A stretch of 64,000 nt of DNA from Lachnospiraceae bacterium UBA7729 (GCA_002482005.1 DLFD01000059.1:1-64000); one strand, 5' to 3'. Shown: positions 44,807-54,407, counted from the stretch's first letter. Made by a program: numbers and translations. Notes: a model not told the origin generated them from the sequence alone.

Positions 44807-45904
44807 TTATGGATTGACAGAGTCGATCAGAGCCTGATACTCATCATCCGATGCGAAATCGAAGTAGGACTTCGGGGTGATGGATCCGTCAGCGATCCCT
44901 GCCTCAGCCTTTGCGACTGCATCCTTGACTTCCTGCGGAACAACCTCTTCGTAGTAGTCGTTGTCAGCGATCCCGACAGCGCCTTCCTTGACGCCCATAG
45001 CTACGTTCTGACCCCATGCAGCATTGTCGATGTCCTTGAAGACATTAACAAGCATGGTCCCGACTTCCTTGGTTACGGAAGTAGCGATGACCTTTGCATA
45101 ATCCGGGTTGTCGTTCTCGAATGCCTTGTACTGGTCGGAGTCAACACCGAGGGTCCAGATATCGCCGACTTCATTCGCAGCTTCGAAAGCGCCGGTGCCT
45201 GCGCCGCCTGCGATCGGGAAGAAGACGTCGACCATCTTGGCGGAGTTCTGAGTCTCGCAGAGTTCCTTCATCTTAGCGGAGTTGGACCAGTCGCCGACCC
45301 ATGCGGTGGAAACCTTGATATCAGCGTTGTAGGACTGAGCGCCATCGATGTAGCCGGTGATGAAGTCCTTGATGACCGGATTCTCTACACCGCCGACAGC
45401 TCCGATCGCTCCGGACTGGGAAAGCCCTGCAGCAACGATACCGCCGAGGTAAGAAGACTCGTTCTGCTTGAAGTAGATGTAGAGCATGTTGTCTGCTGCA
45501 ACTTCCGCATCGGAGTTGATATCGAACAGGATGAACTTGGTATCCGGATACTGGTCGGCGATCTGCTCAACGTTGTCCTGATAAGTGGAGGAGACGACCA
45601 TGTAGTCGCATCCGTCTTCCAGAGCGTTCTGGATCAGCTGATCGTAGGTGGAAGCATCCTCGCCGGTCTCGATGGTATTGACATCGTAGCCAGCTGCGCG
45701 AAGGACATTCATTCCTTCTTCGCCGGAATCGTTGAAGGACATGTCGCCAAGCCCGGTGCAGACATAGGCAACCTTTCCGGATCCGGTGAAGTCAGCGGAT
45801 GCTGCTCCTTCGGTCGAAGCTTCGGTCTCGCCTGCATATGCTGCAGAGCTGAGGACCATCGCAGCACCCATGGCAAGAGCTGTGATCATAAGTGATTTTT
45901 TCAT
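44807..45904 (-). CDS. BMP family nucleoside-binding protein
   Basis: The 365-residue extracytoplasmic solute-binding protein of the importer. A signal peptide (residues 1-24, ending SSAAYA) leads into KVAYVCTGLGDMSFNDSGEE, the typical N-terminus of Bmp/Med/PnrA proteins, followed by ADQYPDTKFILFDIN and the later WTLGVDSDQYKAF. Unlike most Gram-positive homologues it has no lipobox cysteine after the signal, so its retention at the membrane is unclear. The strong AAAGGAGGA ribosome site fits the usual high expression of binding proteins. Confidence 0.93.
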   Translation of the reverse strand: MKKSLMITALAMGAAMVLSSAAYAGETEASTEGAASADFTGSGKVAYVCTGLGDMSFNDSGEEGMNVLRAAGYDVNTIETGEDASTYDQLIQNALEDGCDYMVVSSTYQDNVEQIADQYPDTKFILFDINSDAEVAADNMLYIYFKQNESSYLGGIVAAGLSQSGAIGAVGGVENPVIKDFITGYIDGAQSYNADIKVSTAWVGDWSNSAKMKELCETQNSAKMVDVFFPIAGGAGTGAFEAANEVGDIWTLGVDSDQYKAFENDNPDYAKVIATSVTKEVGTMLVNVFKDIDNAAWGQNVAMGVKEGAVGIADNDYYEEVVPQEVKDAVAKAEAGIADGSITPKSYFDFASDDEYQALIDSVNP

Positions 45905-46040
45905 AATGATTCCTCCTTTTTATTAAGGAAACTTAGTTTGTGGTGAAGCTGTTATGTAAGATGCGCCAAGGCGCATATTGCATACCTTTCGGCATTCCGG
46001 CAAAAGAGTATGAAAGCATACCTGTGCCGGCCCTCAGAGG

Positions 46041-46748
46041 TCAGATGGAGACGGCAGTTCTCAGCGCGACCTTCATCATATCCCTGAAGCTTGTCTGTCT
46101 GTCTTCGGAAGACATCGATTCGCCCGTGACCATGGAATCGGAAACCGTGAACATCGCGAGGGCACGCGCATGACCTTCCGCTGCATTACAGTAAAGCGCG
46201 TAGGATTCCATCTCCGAAGCAAGGACTCCCATGTCTGCCATCTTCTTCCACGGATCATTCGTGCGGTAGAAGACATCGGTGGAGTTGACCAGACCTACCT
46301 GATAGCGGACCTTTTCCTCATCTGCAACCTCGACCGCACGTCGAAGGAGCGGGAAAGAAGCGACCGCGCAGAACTGAGTCGGCAGCTGGAAATGTGCGCC
46401 GTAGTTACTGTCGGTGCAGGCGCCTTCCGCCATTACGATATCACCCAGCTTCAGATCCGGCTGCATGGCGCCGCAGGACCCGATACGGATCAGGTTCTTC
46501 ACCCCGTAGAAGTGGATCAGCTCATACGTATAGATCCCGATCGACGGGATCCCCATGCCGGTAGCCATGACGGAAACTTTCCTTCCGTCGTAGGTCCCCG
46601 TGTACCCGAGTATGTTCCTGACCGAGTTGAACTGGACCGGGTCACTCAGAAAATTCTCCGCGATGAACTTTGCCCGGAGCGGGTCGCCCGGAAGAAGGAC
46701 CGATTCTGCAATATCACCCATACTGGCGTTATTGTGAGGGGTTGACAT
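46041..46748 (-). CDS. deoD: purine nucleoside phosphorylase, DeoD type
   Basis: A 235-residue hexameric-type phosphorylase splitting purine (deoxy)nucleosides to base and (deoxy)ribose 1-phosphate. Motifs: LLPGDPLRAKFIAENF, GSCGAM, GDIVMAEGACTDS, and the late catalytic ASEMESYALYCNAAE (E-M-E of the base site) and VSDSMVTGE. The start at 46748 is set by AAAGGAGG seven bases upstream; a 48-residue in-frame extension has no site and covers the promoter. It is first in the minus-strand run with the nucleoside importer, so import and phosphorolysis are linked. Confidence 0.96.
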   Translation of the reverse strand: MSTPHNNASMGDIAESVLLPGDPLRAKFIAENFLSDPVQFNSVRNILGYTGTYDGRKVSVMATGMGIPSIGIYTYELIHFYGVKNLIRIGSCGAMQPDLKLGDIVMAEGACTDSNYGAHFQLPTQFCAVASFPLLRRAVEVADEEKVRYQVGLVNSTDVFYRTNDPWKKMADMGVLASEMESYALYCNAAEGHARALAMFTVSDSMVTGESMSSEDRQTSFRDMMKVALRTAVSI

Positions 46749-46780
46749 AGACAAGCCTCCTTTTGCGAAATAGTAGTTAA

Positions 46781-46808
46781 AGTATAGCATATTGGATGGC
46801 AAATACAA
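46781..46808 (-). promoter_or_regulatory. promoter upstream of deoD
   Basis: Minus strand TTGTAT, a 16-base spacer and TATACT, about 30 bases before the deoD start codon. Confidence 0.65.
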
Positions 46809-46851
46809 CCATACAGCAATTCTGGGAAGCTGAAAATCTGTCAGATATGAC

Positions 46852-46889
46852 AAAGCCCGTACAGTGTATGAGTATGCTGTACGGGCTTT
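46852..46889 (-). terminator. terminator of the lactate permease gene
   Basis: AAAGCCCGTACAG and CTGTACGGGCTTT form a 13-bp stem with a 12-base loop; it lies 34 bases past the permease stop and before the deoD promoter. Confidence 0.8.
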
Positions 46890-46922
46890 CATCTGTGTGT
46901 TTTCAGATTCCTTCCGGGAGTT

Positions 46923-48605
46923 TCACCGGAAGATCGCGTATACGATGAGCGTCAGGACGACATATATGGCGCATGGAAGGATATTCATGCGGATGATCTT
47001 TCCTTCTTTTCCGGTGACCCCTGCGGTCGATGATACGGCAACGACATTATGGATGCAGATCATATTGCCCATGGCGCCGCCGGCCATCTGAAGTCCCATG
47101 ATGGACGCTGCCGGAAGCCCGAGCGATAAGGCTGTCTCATACTGCAGCGGTCCGAACAGGATCCCGGAGACTGTACAGGACCCGGACACGAATGCTCCGA
47201 AGACTCCGAGGATGGGCGACAGGACCGGAAATGCATGTCCGAAGATCCCTACCAGCGTGACGGAGATAAGCGTCAGCATTCCCGCAAGACCGGAGCGGTT
47301 CTCTGCCGAGCCTGTCATGATCTGGACCATCGCCATACCGCAGACAAGGGGAATCGCGATCTTCAGGAGCTGTTTCCCTGTCTTTTCAAAGACAGATCTC
47401 ACATCTTCTGCCGTGATCTTCTTTCTGCAGGCGATCATGGTACCGACAGCGGTCAGAAAGAAGGGGATGATCCCTGGATTGTAGAGCGGGGCAAAACTGT
47501 AGTTCAGGCCTTCCACGCCGCCGATACGGCTGATGGATACCGCCAGGGAGGAAAGGACCTGTCTGAGCCCGAACGCCGGGACCCTGGTCAGGAGAAGCAC
47601 GGCTCCGATGACTATGTAAGGAGTCCAGGCCCGGACCGCCATACCGTAAGTAAGACGTCCTGCCGGCTCTGCTGCTGACTTCGGGCCGGCTGCAGATCCG
47701 GAAAGGGACCCGGAAGATTCCGGAATCCTGTCTTTGTCAAATCTCCAGATGTACTTCGGAGTCAGGAACTTCTTCCTTGCGGCGACTGCCGCCGCAAGCA
47801 TGGCAAAGGCTGCGGAAGCTATGGAGGCGAACTCCGGGCCGGCGAAAGTCCCGATCAGCATATACGGCACGATGAACAGAAGGCCTGAGAAGATGCTGAA
47901 AGGAAGCATCTCGGTCAGGCTCTTTCTGCGCCTTTCCTTCGAGCCGAAGATGACGACGACCGAAACGACCAGGACCGGGACCACGATCCCGGCGCACCCG
48001 AGATAGAGGACAGTCCTGGCGGTGACGGCCCTGCCGAACTGATCGATCGCGATGCCGCTCCTTTCAATCTGGGACGACAGGTTGACAATATTACTATTCA
48101 TCGGGGTGCCTGCTGCCGCAAATGGGACAGGCGTGCTGTTTGAGATAAGTGCCACGGAGCAGGCCAGCGTGGGCGGAAAGCCAAGCCCGACCAGCAGCGG
48201 TGCGGCGATCGCTGCCGGTGTCCCGTAGCCTGCGGCTCCTTCAATGAAAGCTCCGAACAGATATCCGATGATGATAGCCTGCACTCTCGGGTCCGGCGTT
48301 ACCTTATTGAACACTCCGGCGATCGTATCCATGGTCCCGGTCGCTCTCAGCGTGTTCAGGAGCAGGATAGCGCCGCCGATGATAAGGAGCAGATCAAATG
48401 CCTTGAGTCCGCCATAGAGACTGGAAGCAAAGACGCTGCCGAGGCCCATCCTCCAGACAAAGCATGCAAAGAGGAAAGTCATTGCGTATGAGATGACCAG
48501 TGCCTTGCCTGACGAAAAATTGAGACACATCATCAGGACCAGCGCTGTCAGAAATGGTGCTGCCGCCAGGATCACGGCCAAAGCCTGAGGAATCTGAGCT
48601 GACAT
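46923..48605 (-). CDS. lctP: L-lactate permease family transporter
   Basis: A 560-residue multi-pass membrane protein of the LctP/LldP lactate:proton or glycolate symporter family. Conserved segments include [40 protein letters not shown], and the C-terminal [20 protein letters not shown]. About twelve to fourteen hydrophobic helices are visible. The start is the ATG at 48605, with GGGAGG seven bases upstream; an in-frame ATG at 48686 lies in the regulatory region. It is divergent from a TetR-type regulator. Direction (uptake or excretion of lactate) cannot be told. Confidence 0.93.
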   Translation of the reverse strand: MSAQIPQALAVILAAAPFLTALVLMMCLNFSSGKALVISYAMTFLFACFVWRMGLGSVFASSLYGGLKAFDLLLIIGGAILLLNTLRATGTMDTIAGVFNKVTPDPRVQAIIIGYLFGAFIEGAAGYGTPAAIAAPLLVGLGFPPTLACSVALISNSTPVPFAAAGTPMNSNIVNLSSQIERSGIAIDQFGRAVTARTVLYLGCAGIVVPVLVVSVVVIFGSKERRRKSLTEMLPFSIFSGLLFIVPYMLIGTFAGPEFASIASAAFAMLAAAVAARKKFLTPKYIWRFDKDRIPESSGSLSGSAAGPKSAAEPAGRLTYGMAVRAWTPYIVIGAVLLLTRVPAFGLRQVLSSLAVSISRIGGVEGLNYSFAPLYNPGIIPFFLTAVGTMIACRKKITAEDVRSVFEKTGKQLLKIAIPLVCGMAMVQIMTGSAENRSGLAGMLTLISVTLVGIFGHAFPVLSPILGVFGAFVSGSCTVSGILFGPLQYETALSLGLPAASIMGLQMAGGAMGNMICIHNVVAVSSTAGVTGKEGKIIRMNILPCAIYVVLTLIVYAIFR

Positions 48606-48680
48606 AGGAAACCTCCCTGTTCTTCCTGGAGATGGAATAAATCTCCTTATTATGAGTATTCCCGAATATGGAATTTCTCC

Positions 48681-48805
48681 CCACATGTGGTATTATTGCC
48701 CTATGTGGAAACTTATTCAATGACCAGATCACGCAAAAAGTGGGTTATTCCACATTACGGGGCATTCTGGGGCAGAATCCGCGAAAAGTCAGGAAATGTG
48801 GAATA
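48681..48805. promoter_or_regulatory. divergent control region with inverted ATGTGGAATA motifs
   Basis: Between lctP and the TetR-type gene lie TATTCCACAT (48746-48755) and its exact inverse ATGTGGAATA (48796-48805), a further CTATGTGGAAA at 48701, and the palindrome CCACATGTGG (48681-48690). These are likely operator half-sites for the adjacent regulator. Confidence 0.55.
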
Positions 48806-48833
48806 CAGACAGAGAAGTGAGGATGAGAGAGCA

Positions 48834-49436
48834 ATGATCAGTGTGGACAGAAGGGTGAGAAAGACAAAGAAAGCGATCCAGGATGCCTATTTCAGACTGC
48901 TTGCACAGAAGAGGTCCGAGAAGATCACGGTGGCGGAGATCACCCGGGAGGCGGATATCGACCGCAAGACATTCTACCTTCATTATGATTCCGTGCAGGA
49001 CGTGATCCGCGAGTACACGGAGGCAAAGACCAGGGAAATCCTGAAGAGGCTGACCATGAAGAGCTTTTTCACCCTCAGGTTCGACAAGGAGATCTTTGCC
49101 AGGGAAGCGATCTCACTTGTCTCCGAGAATCTGTCCTTCCTGAAGATGGTGGCGGGGAGCCCGGACCTGGACTTCTTCTGGGAGACCGCCCAGGACACGT
49201 CGGTGGAGGTGCTGACTGAGATCTACGCCAGACATTCCAGTCTTCCGATAGCAGATCTCCGCATTCAGGTCCGGTTCTTCGTGGGAGGGGCTGCGGCGGC
49301 TTACCGGGACTGGCTCAAGGGGAGTATCCCATGCAGCCTGGAGCAGCTGTCAGAGAGGGTGACCGGGATCGCATTCACAGGGGTACAGAGTATCCTGAGA
49401 GGCTCGGATGAGGAGCCGTCCCTTTCCAGCCATTGA
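48834..49436 (+). CDS. TetR/AcrR family transcriptional regulator
   Basis: A 200-residue regulator with an N-terminal TetR helix-turn-helix (residues about 8-55; ITVAEITREADIDRKTFYLHYDS) and an all-helical C-terminal ligand domain. The start is taken as the ATG at 48834, giving MISVDRRVRKTKKAIQDAYF; the open frame extends upstream over the putative operator. It is divergent from lctP, which it probably regulates along with itself. Confidence 0.88.
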   Translation: MISVDRRVRKTKKAIQDAYFRLLAQKRSEKITVAEITREADIDRKTFYLHYDSVQDVIREYTEAKTREILKRLTMKSFFTLRFDKEIFAREAISLVSENLSFLKMVAGSPDLDFFWETAQDTSVEVLTEIYARHSSLPIADLRIQVRFFVGGAAAAYRDWLKGSIPCSLEQLSERVTGIAFTGVQSILRGSDEEPSLSSH

Positions 49437-49488
49437 CCCATGCTCATGCTATGGGATAAGATGGGAAAGACTGATGTTACTATTCACA

Positions 49489-49513
49489 GCCCTTCGCACT
49501 GGCTGCGAAGGGC
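49489..49513 (+). terminator. hairpin after TetR-type gene
   Basis: GCCCTTCGCA and TGCGAAGGGC form a perfect 10-bp stem with a 5-base loop; no T tract follows, so its role as a terminator is uncertain. Confidence 0.5.
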
Positions 49514-49592
49514 GTATGAAAATGTACATAGTGCACAATCATGTGCGCGCGTACCGCCTGTGGCATAATAAAAGGGAAGAGAGTATATTATT

Positions 49593-50462
49593 ATGAAACA
49601 TCTGACACCGAAAAACCTTCTCCTGTGCCTGCTTGGCTCATTGATCTACTGTGCGGCATTCAATACGTTCATCGTGCCCTCCCACATGTATGCCAGCGGG
49701 TTCGTAGGGATCTCGCAGCTGATCGCAGGCTTTCTGGGAAAAGTCATCCATGTGAACTTCAACCTGCAGGCGCTCGTATACTTCTGTCTGGATGTTCCGC
49801 TGTTCCTGTTCGGAATGAAGGTCCTCGGGAAGAAGGCTATCCTGTTCACGTTCGTGATCGTTGCGGCTGAGACATTCTTCATGAGCATTATCCCGGTCCC
49901 GGAACACATGATGCTGAACAATGCTTTCGCAATGGCAGTTGTGGGCGGAAGCCTTGAGGGGATCGGGACCGCCATCACATTCCGCGGATTCGGGTCCTCA
50001 GGAGGGACCGACCTCCTCGGTATGATGCTGACGGAACGGTACCGAAAGCTGTCGGTCGGAAGGGTCAACCTGTTCGTGAACTTCTGTGTCTACATGTTTG
50101 CAGGGGTCCGGTACTCCTTCCAGATCGCTGTGTACAGTCTGGTGGCTGAGACATTTTCATCCATCATGATCGACCGCCTGCACAAGCAGAACAATCTGGT
50201 GACGGTGAACATCATCTCATCGCACTATGACGAATTCATACAGTTCATCAACAAGGACCTGGACCGCGGGGCAACGATCATGGATGCGACAGGCGCCTGG
50301 TCGGGCAGACCGTGCAAGGTCATCGTCGCCGTGCTCTCCGAGTATGAGCTGGGGCTTCTTGAGAAAAAGGCCGAGACGGTCGACCCGCAGGCGTTCATCT
50401 TCAGCAATCCGAGGACAAGCGTGCTCGGGGACTTCGAGAAGCGGCTGTCGGCAGGACAGTGA
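49593..50462 (+). CDS. YitT family membrane protein
   Basis: A 289-residue protein with five or six membrane helices (DUF161/YitT region, about 8-175) and a C-terminal cytosolic DUF2179 domain (about 200-280, DEFIQFINKDLDRGATIMDA). Motifs such as SGFVGISQLIAG, GFGSSGGTDLLGMML match the family. The function of YitT proteins is poorly defined. The gene is followed by dut after 108 bases. Confidence 0.9.
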   Translation: MKHLTPKNLLLCLLGSLIYCAAFNTFIVPSHMYASGFVGISQLIAGFLGKVIHVNFNLQALVYFCLDVPLFLFGMKVLGKKAILFTFVIVAAETFFMSIIPVPEHMMLNNAFAMAVVGGSLEGIGTAITFRGFGSSGGTDLLGMMLTERYRKLSVGRVNLFVNFCVYMFAGVRYSFQIAVYSLVAETFSSIMIDRLHKQNNLVTVNIISSHYDEFIQFINKDLDRGATIMDATGAWSGRPCKVIVAVLSEYELGLLEKKAETVDPQAFIFSNPRTSVLGDFEKRLSAGQ

Positions 50463-50570
50463 CAAAAACACCCAGATGAAAAAGATGCACGGCAGACAGC
50501 CATCCCGGCGCAAAGCCGGACAGAGACCTTATCCCGAATGGAATAAGGACTGCAGGGGGCAGGAAAGACT

Positions 50571-51008
50571 ATGAGAATCGATATCAGAAAACTGAGAGAA
50601 GATGCAAGGATCCCGGTCAGGGGAAGCCGCTCGGCAGCAGGGGCTGACCTTTACGCCTGCATGGATGAGGAAGAGGTCATCCTGAAACCGGGGGAGACGA
50701 GACTGGTTGGGACCGGGCTTGCGATGGCCATACCGGAAGGTTATTTCGGCGGCATCTTTGCCCGTTCGGGACTGGCCGCGAAGGAAGGTCTGAGGCCGGC
50801 AAACTGCGTCGGGGTCGTGGATGCGGACTACAGGGGGGAAGTAAAAGTCGCTCTGCATAATGATTCGGACCAGGAGCGAAAAGTAATAAATGGCGAACGG
50901 ATCGCCCAGCTGGTCGTCCTTCCGTATCTCGAGACGGAATTTGAAGAAAAAGACGAACTGGACTCTACAGGCAGAGGAGAAGGCGGGTTCGGCCACACGG
51001 GAAAGTGA
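50571..51008 (+). CDS. dut: dUTP diphosphatase
   Basis: A 145-residue trimeric dUTPase that keeps uracil out of DNA. All five family motifs can be seen in order: AGADLYA, ARSGLAAKEG, CVGVVDADYRGE, GERIAQLVVLP and STGRGEGGFGHTGK. An AGGAAAGA-type ribosome site precedes the ATG. Confidence 0.96.
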   Translation: MRIDIRKLREDARIPVRGSRSAAGADLYACMDEEEVILKPGETRLVGTGLAMAIPEGYFGGIFARSGLAAKEGLRPANCVGVVDADYRGEVKVALHNDSDQERKVINGERIAQLVVLPYLETEFEEKDELDSTGRGEGGFGHTGK

Positions 51009-51050
51009 GCAGTCTCCCTCTGACGGATAGCCGGAAAAAGGTGATGAATA

Positions 51051-51707
51051 TTGAATAGGACCAATTACCAGAAGAAGCTTGATGTTCTTCTTCAGCATAT
51101 CGATGATGACAACAGGGCAGGCAGGAAGCCGCCAAGGCTGTTTCTTCACAGCTGCTGTGCCCCGTGCTCCAGTTATGTCCTGGAATACCTGAGCGATTAC
51201 TTCCGGATCACGGATTTCTTCTATAATCCGAACATCGAGCCGGCGTCTGAATATCAGTACCGGCAGAGCGAGCTGATCCGTCTGATCGGGGAGATGCATC
51301 CGAAGTATCCGATCGATTTTCTGCCGGGCTGGTACGACACGAAGGTCTTTCACAGTGCCGTGAAGGGACTTGAGCAGGTCCCGGAAGGCGGGGAGCGATG
51401 CTTTGCCTGCTACCGGCTCCGCATGGAGGAAGCCGCCAGACTTGCTGCGAAGGGGGGCTACGATTACTTCACGACGACCCTTTCGATCAGTCCGCTGAAG
51501 AATGCGGAGAAGATCAACGAGATCGGAGAGGAACTGGAGAAAAAGTACGGTGTCCGCCATCTGCCATCCGATTTCAAGAAGAAAGATGGCTATCTGCGCA
51601 GCATTGAGCTATCGAAGGAACATGGGCTCTACCGACAGGACTACTGCGGATGCGTCTATTCGAAGGCACAGAGAGAACGGGAAAAATGGGAGAAGCTGCA
51701 GCAGTAG
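51051..51707 (+). CDS. queH: epoxyqueuosine reductase QueH
   Basis: A 218-residue protein of the former DUF208 group, the non-cobalamin epoxyqueuosine reductase. Conserved cysteine pairs HSCCAPCS, RCFACYRLR and DYCGCVYS bind the Fe-S cluster and metal. It converts epoxyqueuosine in tRNA to queuosine, the step after QueA (32500). The start is TTG at 51051 after AGGTGAT; the ATG seven bases earlier is out of frame and stops at once. argH follows after 19 bases. Confidence 0.95.
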   Translation: MNRTNYQKKLDVLLQHIDDDNRAGRKPPRLFLHSCCAPCSSYVLEYLSDYFRITDFFYNPNIEPASEYQYRQSELIRLIGEMHPKYPIDFLPGWYDTKVFHSAVKGLEQVPEGGERCFACYRLRMEEAARLAAKGGYDYFTTTLSISPLKNAEKINEIGEELEKKYGVRHLPSDFKKKDGYLRSIELSKEHGLYRQDYCGCVYSKAQREREKWEKLQQ

Positions 51708-51726
51708 GCTGCGGGAGGAGGAAAGT

Positions 51727-53100
51727 ATGGCACAGCTTTGGGGCGGAAGGTTCACGAAGAAGACCGATGACCTGGTGAAGAAGTTCAATGATTCCCTTCC
51801 ATATGACAGAAGGCTGTATCCGCAGGATATCCGCGGAAGCATCGTCCATGCGACCATGCTCGGGAAACAGGGGATCATCTCCGATGAGGAGATGAGGGCG
51901 ATCGTGAGCGGACTTTCCGGGATCCTTCACGACATCGACAGTGGAAAGCTTCCGTTTACGGATGAATATGAGGACATCCACAGCTTCGTGGAAGCAAATC
52001 TGATCGACCGGATCGGCGATGCCGGCAAGAAGCTGCACACCGGACGGTCCCGGAATGATCAGGTCGCCCTGGACATGAAGATGTATGTCCGCGATGAGAT
52101 CTCAGAGATCCGGGAGCTTCTGAAGTCATTCCTTACAGAGGTCGTGACCGTCATGGAGCAGAACATCGATACGTTCATGCCTGGCTTCACACACCTGCAG
52201 AAGGCGCAGCCGGTCACCCTTGCCCATCATATGGGGGCATATTTTGAGATGTTCCGCCGCGACCGTGAGCGTCTGTCCGATATTGCGGAACGCATGGACC
52301 TGTGCCCGCTTGGTTCGGGAGCGCTTGCAGGGACCACCTATCCGCTGGACCGCAATTTCACTGCCCGCGAGCTCGGCTTCAATGGTCCCTGCCGGAATTC
52401 CATGGACGGTGTATCCGACCGTGATTACCTGATCGAGTTTCTGGACGCCCTGGCCATCTGCCAGATGCATCTGTCGAGATTCTCCGAGGAGATCATCATC
52501 TGGAACAGCAATGAGTACCGTTTCGTGGAGCTGGATGACGCCTATTCCACAGGCTCCTCGATCATGCCGCAGAAGAAGAACCCGGATATCGCCGAGCTGG
52601 CAAGAGGAAAGACCGGCCGCATCTACGGAGCGCTGGCCTCCATCCTGACTACGATGAAAGGGATCCCGCTTGCCTACGATAAGGACATGCAGGAAGACAA
52701 GGAGATGACATTCGATGCCATCGACACGGTAAAGACGGAACTGCCCCTGTTCACCGACATGATCCGGACCATGAGGTTCCGCCCGGAGATCATGGAGGCT
52801 TCGGCTAAGAATGGCTTCACGAATGCGACGGATGCTGCAGACTACCTGGTCACAAAAGGAGTGCCGTTCCGCGATGCCCATGGAATCATCGGAAGGATGG
52901 TCCTCTACTGCATCGACAAGAGCAAAGCGCTTGACGACCTCAGCCTTGAGGAATTCCGTCAGTTCTCCGAAAAGTTCGATGAGGACATCTATGATGCCAT
53001 CAGTCTGAAGACCTGTGTCGAGAAGAGGCTTACCACCGGCGCCCCGTCCCATCAGGCAATGGTGGACGAGATCAGGGCCTGCAGAGACTACCTTGGCTGA
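51727..53100 (+). CDS. argH: argininosuccinate lyase
   Basis: ArgH releases arginine and fumarate from argininosuccinate. The 457-residue protein begins AQLWGGRFTKKTDDLVKKFN and carries the fumarase/lyase signature GSSIMPQKKNPDIAELARGK, plus HTGRSRNDQVALDMKM. The start at 51727 has GGAGGAAAG upstream; the open frame extends back through queH and is not used. argG is not in the window. Confidence 0.97.
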   Translation: MAQLWGGRFTKKTDDLVKKFNDSLPYDRRLYPQDIRGSIVHATMLGKQGIISDEEMRAIVSGLSGILHDIDSGKLPFTDEYEDIHSFVEANLIDRIGDAGKKLHTGRSRNDQVALDMKMYVRDEISEIRELLKSFLTEVVTVMEQNIDTFMPGFTHLQKAQPVTLAHHMGAYFEMFRRDRERLSDIAERMDLCPLGSGALAGTTYPLDRNFTARELGFNGPCRNSMDGVSDRDYLIEFLDALAICQMHLSRFSEEIIIWNSNEYRFVELDDAYSTGSSIMPQKKNPDIAELARGKTGRIYGALASILTTMKGIPLAYDKDMQEDKEMTFDAIDTVKTELPLFTDMIRTMRFRPEIMEASAKNGFTNATDAADYLVTKGVPFRDAHGIIGRMVLYCIDKSKALDDLSLEEFRQFSEKFDEDIYDAISLKTCVEKRLTTGAPSHQAMVDEIRACRDYLG

Positions 53101-53153
53101 AGAGAGATCTTTCCCGGGAAGGATACGGAGCAGGTCTGAAAGTGCCTGCTTAC

Positions 53154-53182
53154 TTGACACAGCAATCGATTCGGTTTAGAGT
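53154..53182 (+). promoter_or_regulatory. promoter of asd
   Basis: TTGACA (53154-53159), 17-base spacer, TAGAGT (53177-53182). Confidence 0.7.
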
Positions 53183-53189
53183 TTTGGCA

Positions 53190-53310
53190 TGCTATGCTGT
53201 TTTTGCGGACTGTATCTAAGCCACAGTCGTTCCGGATGATGGCAGGGCAGGGCTTTTCAGCGCAGCTGCTGCAGAAAGCCCGTAGTCTGAGGACTGTATA
53301 TATATATATG
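53190..53310 (+). promoter_or_regulatory. structured untranslated leader of asd
   Basis: About 130 bases separate the promoter from the asd start. They hold a hairpin GGGCTTTTC..GAAAGCCC with an inner AGC/GCT stem, enclosed by ACAGTC..GACTGT, then an AT repeat and the ribosome site. I do not recognise a known riboswitch consensus (it is not a lysine riboswitch by eye). Confidence 0.45.
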
Positions 53311-53323
53311 AGGAGATCTTATT

Positions 53324-54406
53324 ATGGAAAAACTCAGAGTCGGTATTCTTGGCGCAACCGGGATGGTCGGGCAGAGGTTTGTGACCCTGCTTGCTGATCA
53401 CCCGTATTTCGAGATCACCGCTCTTGCGGCATCCGCAAGAAGTGCGGGAAAGACGTACGAAGAAGCTGTCGGCGGAAGATGGAAGATGGATACCGACATG
53501 CCTGAGTGCGTGAAGAACATGAAGCTTCTGAATGTTGCGGACGTGAAGACTGTCGCGGATCAGGCAGATATGGTCTTTTCAGCAGTCAACATGACCAAGG
53601 ACGAGATCCGCAGGATCGAGGAAGAGTACGCGAAGACGGAGACTCCTGTTGTTTCCAACAACAGCGCTCACAGGTGGACGCCGGACGTCCCGATGGTCGT
53701 CCCGGAGATCAATCTGGAACATTTTGATGTGATCCCTTATCAGAGGAAGAGGCTTGGCACCAGCCGCGGCTTCATCGCGGTCAAGCCGAACTGCTCCATT
53801 CAGGCTTACGCTCCGGCGCTTGCGGCATGGAAGGAATATGAGCCCTGCGAAGCGGTCGTCACGACCTATCAGGCGATCTCCGGCGCCGGCAAGACATTCA
53901 GGGACTGGCCTGAGATGGTCGGCAACGTCATCCCGTACATCGGCGGCGAGGAAGAGAAGAGCGAGAAGGAACCGCTCCGTATCCTCGGTCATATCGAGAA
54001 CGGCGTGATCGTCCCGGCAAAGGAACCGGTCATCACCTGCCAGTGCGTCCGTATCCCGGTCCTGAACGGTCATACCGCGGCAGTCTTCCTGAAGCTGAGA
54101 AAGAAGCCTTCGAAGGAAGAGCTGATCGACAGGCTGGTCCGCTTCGGCGGATATCCGCAGGAGCATCACCTTCCGTCCGCTCCGAAGCAGTTCATCCAGT
54201 ACTGCGAGGAGGATGACCGTCCGCAGATCACGCTCGACGTGAACTATGAGCATGGCATGGGTGTCTCCATAGGAAGACTGAGAGAGGATACTCTCTACGA
54301 CTGGAAGTTCATCGGAATGGCACATAATACCCTGAGAGGCGCGGCAGGCGGCGCAGTTCTCTGCGCAGAGACGCTGGTCTCACTGGGCTATATCGAAAAG
54401 AAATAA
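53324..54406 (+). CDS. asd: aspartate-semialdehyde dehydrogenase
   Basis: Asd reduces aspartyl phosphate to aspartate semialdehyde, leading to lysine, threonine, methionine and diaminopimelate. The 360-residue protein has NADP motif VGILGATGMVGQRF and catalytic Cys157 in VKPNCSIQA, with IPYIGGEEEKSE and NGHTAAVFL. It belongs to the archaeal/fungal-like Asd branch that many clostridia carry. No dapA neighbour follows; topB is next. Confidence 0.95.
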   Translation: MEKLRVGILGATGMVGQRFVTLLADHPYFEITALAASARSAGKTYEEAVGGRWKMDTDMPECVKNMKLLNVADVKTVADQADMVFSAVNMTKDEIRRIEEEYAKTETPVVSNNSAHRWTPDVPMVVPEINLEHFDVIPYQRKRLGTSRGFIAVKPNCSIQAYAPALAAWKEYEPCEAVVTTYQAISGAGKTFRDWPEMVGNVIPYIGGEEEKSEKEPLRILGHIENGVIVPAKEPVITCQCVRIPVLNGHTAAVFLKLRKKPSKEELIDRLVRFGGYPQEHHLPSAPKQFIQYCEEDDRPQITLDVNYEHGMGVSIGRLREDTLYDWKFIGMAHNTLRGAAGGAVLCAETLVSLGYIEKK

Positions 54407-54407
54407 A

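Noticed and set aside
53190..53310. Lysine riboswitch before asd
   Set aside because: Leader is too short and lacks the conserved junction sequences that I would expect.
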